A DNA stretch of 64,000 nt from Microbacter sp963678825 (GTDB lineage: Bacteria > Bacteroidota > Bacteroidia > Bacteroidales > Paludibacteraceae), in the NCBI GenBank assembly GCA_963678825.2, contig CAXXPB010000067.1, forward strand, positions 1 through 64,000, written 5' to 3'. The translations under genes and the position numbers were made by a program. Shown in pieces: positions 19,130 through 29,256 of this stretch (within the stretch, counting starts at the first letter, position 1; every line of letters begins with the position of its first letter). A model generated the notes under the pieces. The model did no database searches and was not told the DNA's origin. It saw only the letters and a program-made list of their open reading frames with translations.

Positions 19130-20578
19130 ATGAAAAAATTATTATTGATGCTTGCATTATCGGGCCTTGTAATTTTGTCAATGGCACAAAAAAAAATAAC
19201 ACCACCAGCCCCTTTTGGGGCTATACCCTCTGAAAATCAACTGGCGTGGCATAAGTTGGAAAAATATGCTTTTGTACATTTTACAACTAATACATTTACT
19301 GATAAAGAATGGGGGTATGGAGATGAAAGTGAAAAAATTTTCAATCCGACAAGTATTAATGTGGACCAATGGGTGTCAACTATTAAAGAGGCTGGACTGA
19401 AAGGATTAATATTTACCTGTAAGCATCACGACGGATTCTGTTTATGGCCGAGTAAGTTTACTGAACATTCGGTTAAAAATAGTCTTTATAAAAATGGGGA
19501 AGGAGATATAGTGAAAGAGGTCGCAGATGCTTGTAGAAAATACGGAATCAAATTTGGAATTTACCTTTCACCATGGGACAGGAACCGCACTGATTATGGG
19601 CAACCGTCGTATGTGGAATATTACCGGAACCAATTGAAAGAACTATTTACAAATTATGGCCCTGTTTTTGAAATGTGGTTTGATGGAGCGAATGGCGGTG
19701 ATGGTTATTATGGAGGAAAACGTGACTCCAGAAAAATAGATGCTTCAAGATATTATGATTGGCCCAATACGATAGCAATGGTCAAAAATCTCGATCCCAA
19801 GGTTGTGTTTTTTAGCGATGCAGGACCGGATATTCGTTGGTGTGCAAACGAAAAAGGATACATCGGAGAAACAAATTGGTGTACTATTTCAACGGATACC
19901 CTCTATGCTGGGAAACCAGATATATTGACCTTGTTGAATGCCGGCACTGAAGATGGGAAAAAGTGGGTTCCGGCAGAAGTGGATGTTTCAATCCGTCCGG
20001 GTTGGTTTTATCATAAAAACGAAGACACAAAGGTTCGTACACCTGAAAATCTGTTGGATATTTACCTCTCGTCGGTGGGGCGTGGAGCCAATTTAATATT
20101 AAATATTCCACCGGATAGACGTGGATTAATCAATGAAAATGACCAGAAGGCCTTAAAGGGCTGGAAAAAACTGATGGATGAAACATTTAAAACGAACCTT
20201 GCTTTGCATGCCCGGGTGACGGCATCTAGCTACAGAGGACGTTCCAGACAGTTTACAGCGGGGAATGTTACCGATGGGAATCCGAATACTTATTGGACAA
20301 CAGACGATAAACAGAAATCAGGAGATCTTGAAATCAACCTTGGAAAGAAAAAAAATGTAAAATATATACTTCTGCAGGAATATATCGAGCTTGGGCAAAG
20401 AATAAGATCTTTTAAAATAGAAGCTTACCAAAACGGACAATGGAAACAAATTGCAAACGCAACAACAATTGGATATAAAAGGATTGTGTCGGTGCCCAAT
20501 ATTCAAACATCGAAAATACGCATAGTAATCACAGATTCGAAAGCTTGCCCTGTAATTTCAACTATTGAGGTTTATTAA
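19130..20578 (+). CDS. Alpha-L-fucosidase GH29 with C-terminal F5/8 type C (CBM32-like) domain
   Basis: The start is set at 19130, where MKKLLLMLALSGLVILSMAQ forms a clean signal peptide. The catalytic domain has FVHFTTNTFTDKEWGYG, IFTCKHHDGFCLWPS and the nucleophile strand EMWFDGANGGDG, a pattern typical of GH29 subfamily B enzymes that cut alpha-1,3/1,4-fucose from branched acceptors. From about residue 355 to the end there is a discoidin-like domain (ASSYRGRSRQFTAGNVTDGNPNTYW region and a C-terminal STIEVY), probably carbohydrate-binding. Its presence with the first GH29 suggests fucose in two contexts or a need for two specificities. Confidence 0.9.
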   Translation: MKKLLLMLALSGLVILSMAQKKITPPAPFGAIPSENQLAWHKLEKYAFVHFTTNTFTDKEWGYGDESEKIFNPTSINVDQWVSTIKEAGLKGLIFTCKHHDGFCLWPSKFTEHSVKNSLYKNGEGDIVKEVADACRKYGIKFGIYLSPWDRNRTDYGQPSYVEYYRNQLKELFTNYGPVFEMWFDGANGGDGYYGGKRDSRKIDASRYYDWPNTIAMVKNLDPKVVFFSDAGPDIRWCANEKGYIGETNWCTISTDTLYAGKPDILTLLNAGTEDGKKWVPAEVDVSIRPGWFYHKNEDTKVRTPENLLDIYLSSVGRGANLILNIPPDRRGLINENDQKALKGWKKLMDETFKTNLALHARVTASSYRGRSRQFTAGNVTDGNPNTYWTTDDKQKSGDLEINLGKKKNVKYILLQEYIELGQRIRSFKIEAYQNGQWKQIANATTIGYKRIVSVPNIQTSKIRIVITDSKACPVISTIEVY

Positions 20579-20620
20579 ATGGATACTAAACTTTAATTTG
20601 ACTCAACTAATAAATAAAGT

Positions 20621-21550
20621 ATGCGACATATCTTTTATATCGGCTTGATGTTAACCTGTTTTCATATTTGCGGCACCTCCCAAATTTATTCAATACCGCA
20701 AAATGTCAAAAAGGTTGTTTTCTTAGGGAATAGCATTACCTATATGGGTTTATATGTTTCCTATATTGATGCTTACCTTACAGTTCGCTATCCGGGAAGA
20801 AAACTTGACATCATTAATGTTGCGCTGCCAAGCGAAACGGTTTCTGGATTGTCCGAGCCTAACCATGCTGATGGAAAATTCCCCCGTCCCGATTTACATG
20901 AACGGCTGGCTCGGGTTCTGACCAAAACAAAGCCGGACTTAGTGTTCGCGTGTTATGGTATGAATGATGGTATATTTTTACCCTATGACGAGGAACGCTT
21001 TCGAAAGTATAAAGAGGGTATTGTCTGGTTGCATGATCAGATTCTAAAATCCGGAGCTGCTATTATTCATGTTACTCCTCCAGTGTTTGATAATCGTAAA
21101 GGTGAGGCGTATTCAAACGTTCTCGATATTTATTCGGACTGGTTGCTGAGTTGTCGATATGTATTTGGCTGGAAAGTGATTGATATCCATTGGCCTATGA
21201 AGAAGTATCTTGAAGATAGAAGGTCATCGGATTCAACTTTTATTTATGCAAAAGATGGCGTACATCCTGATGAAACCGGCCACTTTATTATGGCACGGCA
21301 GATTCTTCAGTGTCTTGGTGAGTCAGAAGTTTCAAAAGCGAAAGATCTTAATTCTCTATTTTGTCCTTTTCTAAAAGGAAATGAAATTCTGACACTTGTG
21401 GAAAAACGCCAGGCAATTATGAAGGATGCTTGGCTTACATTTACCGAACATAAGAGGCCGGGGATGAACATAGGGCTGGCGATGCCTGAGGCTCGGTTGA
21501 AGGCTGAAGAAATAGATAAACAAATACGTGAAAAGATGGGATCCGAATAG
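20621..21550 (+). CDS. SGNH/GDSL-family esterase, secreted
   Basis: A 309-residue protein with an N-terminal signal and the SGNH blocks: Ser in FLGNSITY, Gly in the LPSETVSG region, Asn in CYGMNDG, and Asp/His in KDGVHPDETGH. Such enzymes deacylate carbohydrates. The C-terminal helical tail (about 50 residues, KRQAIMKDAWLTFTEHKRPG) is common in PUL-linked GDSL esterases. It is the second SGNH enzyme of the locus, 42 bp after the second fucosidase. Substrate unknown. Confidence 0.85.
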   Translation: MRHIFYIGLMLTCFHICGTSQIYSIPQNVKKVVFLGNSITYMGLYVSYIDAYLTVRYPGRKLDIINVALPSETVSGLSEPNHADGKFPRPDLHERLARVLTKTKPDLVFACYGMNDGIFLPYDEERFRKYKEGIVWLHDQILKSGAAIIHVTPPVFDNRKGEAYSNVLDIYSDWLLSCRYVFGWKVIDIHWPMKKYLEDRRSSDSTFIYAKDGVHPDETGHFIMARQILQCLGESEVSKAKDLNSLFCPFLKGNEILTLVEKRQAIMKDAWLTFTEHKRPGMNIGLAMPEARLKAEEIDKQIREKMGSE

Positions 21551-21871
21551 GTATTGCTTAAACGTGGCTATTGATCTTAACCGATTTCTTCTTGACATAA
21601 ATAATGATATTATAAACTAATAAAAATGCATTCAGTTGGAAATCATCTTTATCCTGAAATTGGGTTTGTATTTGTTCGTTTAATAATTGGTTAGCTGTAA
21701 TTGAAAAAATCAGAGATCGAACTCATATGCCCCATGGAAATTCTCGAAAATATACTCCAGCAAAGGATATTTGATTAAAAGAACAATCAAGGTAGGATAT
21801 AAGGTCTGACTTTTGATCAATTTACCAGCCAAATTATCGCTTTTTTATTAATTTCTGAATTGTAGATTTCT
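21551..21871 (+). other. Intergenic, no gene seen
   Basis: About 320 bp of AT-rich sequence between the SGNH esterase and the alpha/beta hydrolase. No convincing coding frame, RNA or strong hairpin was seen. It probably carries the promoter of the next gene. Confidence 0.4.
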
Positions 21872-22852
21872 ATGAATAAAAATTTTTGGATAACAAAAAG
21901 ATGGGGCTTGTTAATAACCATTGTTGCCTTGGCATTAAATCTTGGGGCTCAATCACAGAATAAGATAGAACTAGAGAACAAAAAACAACGTTCGATCTTA
22001 ATTGCTAATGAAAATCCCGCGGATATTCCATGGCATAAAAATGGCAGTATTGAGTCTGGAAAGTGGCATGGCTTTAGGGTTTATGAATTTAAACTCGGAG
22101 AATTTCATGTACAAGTCACAGAGCCAACTGCACCAGAGAGAGGGAGACCTTGGGTTTTGAACGTAGGTGGAATAGGAGATGGTTGCTATCACTGGCAAAT
22201 TAACGAAAAATTATTACGAAAGGGCATCCATGTTGTGACAATTGATTCGTACGATTTGTGTGGGGCAGACTGTGGCCTTGATTTAATGGATAGTCTCTAT
22301 GAGATTGTTCGTCATCGTTGGCGACTTCCTCAAAAATGTGGTTTATTCGGCGTATCCAGGGCAGGTCTTTCGGTCTATCGTTGGACCATTCGTCATCCTG
22401 ATCGTGTAGCTTGTATCTATTGTGAAGGCCCTGTTCTGGATTTCAAAACATGGCCTAAATCTTGGTCTCCATCTGCTTCAAACTGGTCAGCACTAAAAAA
22501 ATATTATGGTTTTACGAATGACTCTGTTGCAGTGGCATTTAAAGGAAATCCTATTGATAATCTGAGAACGGTTGCTAAAGCGAAAATACCCATTAGGCAT
22601 GTGATTAGTCTTACAGATGAACATGATACCAAAATTGTTCCAAATGAGAAAAATACATTGGAAGCAAAACGTCGCATTCAGCATATGGGGCATGATCTTC
22701 AGGTTGTGGTAGCGCCGCAAGGGGCCAGGGTTCCATATACCTTTGACGATGAATCCGTCGAGTTTATACTGCACAATTCTATTCCGCTAAAATATTGTAG
22801 ATGTTTTTCCAATGTTAAATGCTCAAATCATAATGTACGTCATACTCAATAA
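21872..22852 (+). CDS. Secreted alpha/beta hydrolase
   Basis: A 326-residue protein with a signal peptide (hydrophobic run ending LNLGAQSQ) and an alpha/beta hydrolase core. It shows VLNVGGIGDGCYHW as oxyanion-side loop and the nucleophile elbow GVSRAG. The acid is probably in SLTDEHDTKIV, with a C-terminal His less clear. The last 20 residues (IPLKYCRCFSNV...) look unlike the fold, and the true C-terminus may have been altered. Context among esterases and glycosidases suggests a carbohydrate esterase. Not assignable to a numbered CE family by eye. Confidence 0.75.
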   Translation: MNKNFWITKRWGLLITIVALALNLGAQSQNKIELENKKQRSILIANENPADIPWHKNGSIESGKWHGFRVYEFKLGEFHVQVTEPTAPERGRPWVLNVGGIGDGCYHWQINEKLLRKGIHVVTIDSYDLCGADCGLDLMDSLYEIVRHRWRLPQKCGLFGVSRAGLSVYRWTIRHPDRVACIYCEGPVLDFKTWPKSWSPSASNWSALKKYYGFTNDSVAVAFKGNPIDNLRTVAKAKIPIRHVISLTDEHDTKIVPNEKNTLEAKRRIQHMGHDLQVVVAPQGARVPYTFDDESVEFILHNSIPLKYCRCFSNVKCSNHNVRHTQ

Positions 22853-22944
22853 AATATTTTTTAAATATTTGTGAGATAGAACCCAAACCTTTCAGAGATA
22901 AATCCCAAAATCATTTTATCCGTTAAATAACTAATCATTCAATA

Positions 22945-24921
22945 ATGAAAGCACCAGCAATTTTTCTTTTATTTTTTTTGAGTACTTCTCTCTCATTTAT
23001 GGGATTTAGCAAGACGTTAACCGTTCAATCACCCGACAAAACCATAATTATCAGTGTAAACGTCGATAAAACTATCACCTGGTCGGTCGATTGCAACAAG
23101 CAGTCCATTATCACGCCATCCTTCCTTTCGCTAACCCTTCAGGGAGAACCGGTTTTAGGCATCAACCCTTCACTAAAGGCTGGTAAAATAGCGTCTGTGA
23201 ATGCAACCATTAACGCATCAATATATAAGAAAAGCTCTGTTCAAGATAACTATAACGAACTGAGCATTGCCTTCAAAGGTGACTATTCTCTGCTATTCAG
23301 AGTCTACAATGATGGAGTGGCTTATCGTTGGGTTTTGAACCGAAAAGGAGAAGTTGTCATCACAAAGGAAGAGGCTCAGTTCAATTTTGATAGCGACTAT
23401 CCTGCCTACATTCCTTATGCCAATTCGGCTTCCAATAATGTTTACCAGTGCTCGTTTGAGAATACATACAAGCATTTCAATATTAGTAAAATGGAAGATA
23501 AGCCTACTTACACTCCTATTTTGATCGAACTGAAAAACAAGATGAAATGTGCCATCATGGAGGCCGACCTCGAAGATTATCCAGGTATGTTCTTACGTTT
23601 GAACAAGGATTCTAAACAAGGTTTTGTAGGCGATTTTGCCCCCTTTCCCCTCGAAGAAAAACAGGGAGGATATAACAACATCCAGTCGCTGGTAACAAAA
23701 GGAGCCGATTTTATTGCCAATACAAATGGCAATCGCTATCTTCCCTGGCGAGTCCTCGTCATATCCAAGCAAGACAGAGACTTGCTCAATAGCGACATGG
23801 TCTACAAACTGGCAACTCCAAGTCGAGTACAAAATACTGATTGGATCAAACCGGGACAACTAGCCTGGGACTGGTGGAATAACTGGAACATCGAAGGCGT
23901 TGATTCTAAAGCTGGCGTCAACACTGAAACCTATAAACACTACATCGACTTTGCATCAAAATATGGAATTCCTTATGTTTTGCTCGACGAAGGATGGGCA
24001 GCGAAAGGACAACTGATTAAAACAATTCCTGAGATTGACATGCAAGCCATTCTCAACCACGCAAAGGCAAAGAATGTAGAGATTATCCTCTGGTGTGGGT
24101 GGGTTCCATTAAACCAAAACATGGAAGAGGTGTTCGATCATTATGCTCAAATGGGAGTCAAAGGATTCAAAATCGATTTTATGGAGCGCGACGATCAGAA
24201 GATGGTTAATTTCTACTATAAAATCGCCAAGATGGCAGCCGAACACCATATGCTGATCGATTTTCATGGAGCCTATAAACCCACGGGACTGCAACGCACT
24301 TATCCCAATGTCATTAATTTTGAAGGCGTTTACGGCATGGAACAACTCAAGTGGGCGAACCCCGATATGCCTCAGAATGACGTGCTGATCTCGTATATCC
24401 GCATGCTGGCCGGTCCGCTCGACTACACTCCGGGCGCCATGCACAACGCTTCCAAAGAGAATTTCCGTTCCATCTTCGGACAACCTATGAGCCAGGGAAC
24501 CCGTTGCCATCAGCTTGGATTGTACGTGGTTTTCGAAGCTCCGCTCTGTATGTTGGCCGATAGCCCGAGCAACTACGAAAAAGAGCCGGAATGCACCCGT
24601 TTTATTTCTCATATCCCCACCACATTCGACCATACTATTGCTCTCGACGGCGAGGTGGGCAACTACTCTGTTATTGCACGCAAAAATGGAAATAACTGGT
24701 ACCTCGGAGCCATTAATAACTGGGACAAACGCGACATCACCATCGATCTCTCCTTTCTCGAAACAGGGAAATGGAAAGCAGAGATTTTTCGTGACGGAAT
24801 CAATGCAAATAATAATGGCAATGATTACAAACGCGAAGTCATAGATGTTACCAACCAGTCAAAACTACAGGTCCATCTGGCCGAAGGCGGAGGCTGGGCA
24901 GCTATTGTTGAAGCCGAATAA
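22945..24921 (+). CDS. GH97 glycoside hydrolase (alpha-galactosidase/alpha-glucosidase family, SusB relative)
   Basis: A 658-residue secreted protein with a signal peptide, an N-terminal beta-sandwich (SPDKTIIISVNVD...), the central barrel with LAWDWWNNWNIEGV, YVLLDEGW and VEIILWCGW, and a C-terminal beta domain. This is the GH97 architecture. An Asp in GFKIDFMERDD, at about residue 410, sits where retaining GH97 alpha-galactosidases carry their nucleophile; inverting SusB-type enzymes lack it. That favours the retaining branch but needs an alignment. Predicted periplasmic removal of an alpha-linked side-chain sugar. Confidence 0.88.
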   Translation: MKAPAIFLLFFLSTSLSFMGFSKTLTVQSPDKTIIISVNVDKTITWSVDCNKQSIITPSFLSLTLQGEPVLGINPSLKAGKIASVNATINASIYKKSSVQDNYNELSIAFKGDYSLLFRVYNDGVAYRWVLNRKGEVVITKEEAQFNFDSDYPAYIPYANSASNNVYQCSFENTYKHFNISKMEDKPTYTPILIELKNKMKCAIMEADLEDYPGMFLRLNKDSKQGFVGDFAPFPLEEKQGGYNNIQSLVTKGADFIANTNGNRYLPWRVLVISKQDRDLLNSDMVYKLATPSRVQNTDWIKPGQLAWDWWNNWNIEGVDSKAGVNTETYKHYIDFASKYGIPYVLLDEGWAAKGQLIKTIPEIDMQAILNHAKAKNVEIILWCGWVPLNQNMEEVFDHYAQMGVKGFKIDFMERDDQKMVNFYYKIAKMAAEHHMLIDFHGAYKPTGLQRTYPNVINFEGVYGMEQLKWANPDMPQNDVLISYIRMLAGPLDYTPGAMHNASKENFRSIFGQPMSQGTRCHQLGLYVVFEAPLCMLADSPSNYEKEPECTRFISHIPTTFDHTIALDGEVGNYSVIARKNGNNWYLGAINNWDKRDITIDLSFLETGKWKAEIFRDGINANNNGNDYKREVIDVTNQSKLQVHLAEGGGWAAIVEAE

Positions 24922-25119
24922 AATAAGGTTAACCTGAATGTGATCAGAATGGTGAGATACCGATCTGATAGCTGCATAATATTTTTCGGAGAGGCAAAAA
25001 GAAATTGGACTATAAAAGATCTAATTATGGAATTTGTATGTTGACTTCATAATCTAGAGTGTTCAATGCTTTTGTTTACTATATTAATTGGATAATATCT
25101 ACTAATCAAAGAACAAACT

Positions 25120-27246
25120 ATGAAAAAGATGTATGTGTTATTGTCAGTGATATTTTTGCTGAGTCCTATTTGGGGACAAAAGAAGAATCTTCTCACAGAC
25201 GAAAAAATTGAGAAACGAATTAGTGCTTTAATGCAAACAATGACACTAGAAGAAAAAATTGGACAGTTAAATCAAATTCCGGCTGATAATGGTGCTACTG
25301 GGCCTACTGGACCAAAAATTCTTTCTGGAGGTAATAAGAAAATGCTTAGCAGTGGCTTGTGTGGTTCAATGCTGAATCTATTTGGAGCACAGCCAACCAG
25401 AGAGGCTCAAGAAATTGCCGTAAATGGTTCTCGGTTGCATATTCCATTGCTGTTTGGTTACGATGTCATTCATGGATATAAAACTATTTTTCCTATTCCA
25501 TTAGCAGAAGCTGCCAGTTGGGATGTTGATTTGATAGAAAAGAATGCTAGGATTGCGGCAAAAGAAGCTTCTTCTGCGGGTATTCACTGGACATTTGCTC
25601 CTATGGTTGATGTAGCTAGAGATGCTAGATGGGGACGTGTTATGGAGGGCGCAGGAGAAGATCCGTATTTAGGATCGCTCATAGCTCAGGCAAGAGTAAA
25701 AGGATTTCAAGAAAATCTATCAAATGCTTCAGATATTTTAGCTTGTGCAAAACACTATGTTGCATATGGAGCTGCAATTGGGGGTAGAGATTATAATGGA
25801 GTCGATATTTCAGAACGAACTCTATATGAAGTTTATCTGCCTCCATTTAAAGCTGCTGCAGATGCTGGAGTTGCTACCTTTATGAGCGCATTTAATGAAT
25901 TAAATGGGATTCCCGCTTCGGCAAACGCATTCACAATTCGTCAAATTTTGAAGAAGAACTGGAAATTTCAGGGATTTGTTGTTTCCGACTGGAATTCAAT
26001 CGGGGATCTTATTCCACATGGAATAGCAGAAAATAGAGCAGCTGCTGCCAATGCTGGTATAACTGCCGGAGTAGATATGGATATGTGTTCATTCATATAT
26101 ATTGAGGAATTAGCCAAACAAGTGAGGAGTGGTATTGTGAAGGAGTATTTGATAGATGATGCCTGTAGACGTATTTTGCGTATGAAATTCAAATTGGGGT
26201 TGTTTGAAGATCCATATAAATACTGTAGTATGCAGAGAGAAAATGCAGATATATTCACACCTGAGAATAGGGCGGCTGCTTTAGATGCAGCTCATAAATC
26301 AATTGTTCTTCTGAAAAATGAAAAACAGACATTACCCATAACAAATGACAAAAAAACGATTGCAGTAATTGGCCCTCTTGCCGATGATAAGGAAGATATG
26401 ATTGGAAATTGGTCTGCTATTGGAGAACCCCAATCTGCTGTATCTTTATTAGAGGGATTACGAAATAAAATTTCAGATAAAAGCACACTGATTTATGCTA
26501 AAGGTTGTAATATTAATGACCAAGATAGTTCATTATTTAAAAATGCAGTACAAGTCGCTTCCAGAGCAGATTTTGTTATCCTAGCATTAGGCGAATCAAA
26601 AGGTATGACAGGAGAAAACTGTAGTAGAGCAGATATCGGTTTGCCTGGAATGCAACTGGAATTGGCTAAGGTGATTGTTAAAACGGGAAAGCCTGTAATA
26701 GTTGTTTTCATGAATGGGCGTCCTTTAGCTATTCCATGGTTTGCAAGTAATGTTCCTGCAATTGTCGAGGGTTGGTTGTTGGGGACAGAAGCGGGTAATG
26801 CACTAGCTGATGTTTTATTTGGCTCCGTCAATCCTAGTGGAAAATTGCCAGTTTCATTTCCATATGCAATTGGGCAAGTACCTATATATTATAATTTTAA
26901 AAGTACAGGAAGGCCTTTCTCTCCAAATCAAGCTTGGACGACTAGCTATCTTGACGTTCCTAACGAAGCCTTATATCCTTTTGGATTCGGGTTGAGCTAT
27001 ACAAAGTTCTGCTATGGAGATATACAGCTCTCGTCCAAAACTTTAGGCATGCATGGAGAAATAAAAGCAAGTATTGAGGTCAAAAATGAAGGAAATTTTG
27101 ATGGGGATGAAGTGGTACAATTATATATACGAGATGTTGTTGCTCGTATATCTAGACCTGTCAAGGAATTAAAACATTTCAAAAAATACATCTTAAAAAA
27201 GGAGAATCAAAGATTGTGGACTTTACAATTACTCCTGAAGATTTAA
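25120..27246 (+). CDS. Beta-glucosidase-type GH3 (BglX-like), C-terminus shifted out of frame
   Basis: A signal peptide (MKKMYVLLSVIFLLSPIWGQ) is followed by a full GH3 barrel (FGYDVIHGYKTIFPIPL, ACAKHYVAYGA, nucleophile Asp in FVVSDWNSIGD), the second domain and most of the FnIII-like domain. After KELKHFKK the family pattern leaves this frame: one A missing from the run near 27195-27200 would continue LKKGESKIVDFTITPEDLK and end at 27365. The readable product is 708 residues; restored it would be about 748. The third GH3 of the locus. Loss of about 55 C-terminal residues might be tolerated, or the shift may be a base-calling error. Confidence 0.88.
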   Translation: MKKMYVLLSVIFLLSPIWGQKKNLLTDEKIEKRISALMQTMTLEEKIGQLNQIPADNGATGPTGPKILSGGNKKMLSSGLCGSMLNLFGAQPTREAQEIAVNGSRLHIPLLFGYDVIHGYKTIFPIPLAEAASWDVDLIEKNARIAAKEASSAGIHWTFAPMVDVARDARWGRVMEGAGEDPYLGSLIAQARVKGFQENLSNASDILACAKHYVAYGAAIGGRDYNGVDISERTLYEVYLPPFKAAADAGVATFMSAFNELNGIPASANAFTIRQILKKNWKFQGFVVSDWNSIGDLIPHGIAENRAAAANAGITAGVDMDMCSFIYIEELAKQVRSGIVKEYLIDDACRRILRMKFKLGLFEDPYKYCSMQRENADIFTPENRAAALDAAHKSIVLLKNEKQTLPITNDKKTIAVIGPLADDKEDMIGNWSAIGEPQSAVSLLEGLRNKISDKSTLIYAKGCNINDQDSSLFKNAVQVASRADFVILALGESKGMTGENCSRADIGLPGMQLELAKVIVKTGKPVIVVFMNGRPLAIPWFASNVPAIVEGWLLGTEAGNALADVLFGSVNPSGKLPVSFPYAIGQVPIYYNFKSTGRPFSPNQAWTTSYLDVPNEALYPFGFGLSYTKFCYGDIQLSSKTLGMHGEIKASIEVKNEGNFDGDEVVQLYIRDVVARISRPVKELKHFKKYILKKENQRLWTLQLLLKI

Positions 27247-27549
27247 AATATTATGATGATAAGATGCATTATGTGGTTGAATCTGGTGAATTTACTGTTT
27301 TTATAGGCCCGGATTCAAAGAATGTGAAGAAATCTACATTTTGGCTGCGAAATGCGATAAAATAAGTTTTTGAGTAACTTCTCGTCTCTATTAAATCAGG
27401 CAAAGGATTCATTGTTGGCCTTTGTTGGATTTGTTAAGTTAGCTTTATTGCGTCACAATTCTTCTTTATTTAGGAGCGTACGATAAGTAAAATGATCTCT
27501 ATGAAATATCATTTATGCTGATATATCGATAATTATATGTTTTTTATTT

Positions 27550-28830
27550 ATGAAAGCAACACTATTAACACTTACCTTGTTTTTGATTACTTTTCTTGTT
27601 AGTGCAGAAAACTATCCTTACCGGAGCGATGTACTTTGGGTAACTGTTCCCAATCATGCCGATTGGTTGTATAAAACAGGAGAAAAGGCTACAGTTGAAC
27701 TCGAATTTTACAAATATGGAATCCCTTGTGATGGAATAGACGTGAACTATGAATCTGGGGCAGATTTGATGCCTGCTGATACAAGAGGTACTGTGCACTT
27801 GAAAAACGGAAGAGCTGTTGTCTCAATTGGAACCATGCAGAAACCTGGATTTAGAGATTGTCGTTTTTCTGTAGTGGTTGATGGTAAAACCTATTGTCAT
27901 CATGTAAAAGTGGGTTTTTCGCCTGAGCAGCTTCGCCCGTTTACTCAAATGCCTCCTGATTTTCATGAATTTTGGAATAAGGCAAGAGTTGATGCAGCCA
28001 AATTCCCTTTGACGTATACTCGTAAGTATATGGAAAAATATTCGACAGATAAAGTTGATTGCTTTCAAATACGACTACAACTCAATGCCGGGGGACAATG
28101 TGTTTATGGCTATCTATCCATTCCAAAGGAGAAGGGTACGTATCCTGTTGTTTTTTCTCCTCCCGGTGCTGGTGTCAGAGAAAGAAGACCTTCGCATAGA
28201 TTCTACGCAGAAGAAGGCTGTATACGATTCGAGATTGAAATACATGGACTTAATCCAGAGATGGAAACCGATGCATTTCAGGAAGTGAGCCGTGCATTTG
28301 ATAGTTATGATAAAGGTTATCTGACCAACGGTTTAGATAATCGAGATAATTATTATATGAAACGTGTTTATCTGGCTTGTGTGCGATGTGTCGATTTTTT
28401 GGCATCATTGCCGGAATGGGATGGAAAGAATCTGATTGCCCAAGGAGGAAGTCAAGGTGGTGCTTTAGCCTTGATAACGGCAGGATTAGATAAACGCATC
28501 ACAGCTTGTGTTGTTAACCATCCGGCATTGAGCGATATGGCTGGTTTCAAAAATGACAGAGCTGATGGCTATCCCCATTTTTCTAAAATGAAAGGCATGG
28601 ATACACCAGAAAAAATAAAAACGATGTCCTATTATGATGTGGTAAATTTTGCAAAGTTGATTACTGTTCCAACTTTTATTACTTGGGGATTCAATGACGA
28701 TGTGTGCTCTCCAACAACCAGCTATATTGTTTTTAATGTATTGAATTGTGTGAAAGAGTCATTGATAACCCCGGTCAATGAACACTGGACATCTGACGAT
28801 ACCGAGTATGGTTCATCTGCTATGGATTAA
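27550..28830 (+). CDS. CE7-type acetyl esterase (acetyl xylan esterase/cephalosporin deacetylase family)
   Basis: A 426-residue secreted protein with a short N-terminal Ig-like region (residues about 25-120) and an AXE1-type alpha/beta hydrolase domain. Landmarks are LRPFTQMPPDFHEFWNKAR at the domain start, the nucleophile elbow GGSQGG, the acid in WGFNDDVCSP and a C-terminal His in VNEHWTSD. CE7 enzymes remove acetyl groups from xylo-oligosaccharides and other sugars. It adds to the three upstream esterases and strengthens the idea of an acylated substrate. It is the last intact gene before the conjugative element. Confidence 0.87.
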   Translation: MKATLLTLTLFLITFLVSAENYPYRSDVLWVTVPNHADWLYKTGEKATVELEFYKYGIPCDGIDVNYESGADLMPADTRGTVHLKNGRAVVSIGTMQKPGFRDCRFSVVVDGKTYCHHVKVGFSPEQLRPFTQMPPDFHEFWNKARVDAAKFPLTYTRKYMEKYSTDKVDCFQIRLQLNAGGQCVYGYLSIPKEKGTYPVVFSPPGAGVRERRPSHRFYAEEGCIRFEIEIHGLNPEMETDAFQEVSRAFDSYDKGYLTNGLDNRDNYYMKRVYLACVRCVDFLASLPEWDGKNLIAQGGSQGGALALITAGLDKRITACVVNHPALSDMAGFKNDRADGYPHFSKMKGMDTPEKIKTMSYYDVVNFAKLITVPTFITWGFNDDVCSPTTSYIVFNVLNCVKESLITPVNEHWTSDDTEYGSSAMD

Positions 28831-28881
28831 GAAACATTTGAAATAATTTTTAATTTAGGAGAGAAGAAACAAATAAAGAAT

Positions 28882-29240
28882 ATGCATCAGAAAAAAGAGA
28901 TGCGTGAAGGAAAAATCGGTTCAGTGTTGAACCTAGCGGGTATGAATGGGATAAGAAAGATTCAAAAGGTTGCTGTTGAAGAGATCTGGTTGCACATCCC
29001 ATTAATCTTCGGACAAGCTGCTTCACCCAACGAATGGAAATAATTTTTCCTATTCCGTTGGGTGAAGCAATGAGTTGGAACCTTACTTTAATCGAATGTT
29101 CAGCTTGGATTACAGCCGTTGAAGCATCGACGTTGGGTGCAAATTGGACTTTTTTTTACATGGTGGACATTGCCCGTGATGCCCATGGGGTCGCATTGCT
29201 GAAGGAGCAGGTGAAGATCCCTATTTGGACTTGTTGATAG
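28882..29240 (+). pseudogene. GH3 beta-glucosidase fragment
   Basis: Residual GH3 sequence. One frame gives GKIGSVLNLAG...LHIPLIFG; another gives IFPIPLGEAMSWNLTLIE...WTFFYMVDIARDA; a third gives GRIAEGAGEDPYLDLLIAK. These align by eye with residues about 75-190 of the GH3 gene at 25120. The N-terminus, the segment corresponding to YDVIHGYKT and everything after GEDPYL are missing. The fragment stops about 16 bp before rteA, so it marks the PUL/conjugative-element junction. A quasi-palindrome sits inside it. Confidence 0.8.
29019..29069. repeat. 14-bp inverted repeat (quasi-palindrome) inside the GH3 fragment
   Basis: TGCTTCACCCAACG (29019-29032) is perfectly inverted at 29056-29069. The 23-bp centre continues to pair imperfectly (AAT-GGAAA against TTTCC-T-ATT). 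The right arm encodes the conserved PLGEA; the left arm occupies the place of the expected YDVIHGY coding sequence. Confidence 0.75.
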
Positions 29241-29256
29241 CAAAAATCTGTTGTTC

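Noticed and set aside
24109..24633. 174-codon reverse frame within GH97
   Set aside because: Shadow of a well-conserved glycosidase; no independent support.
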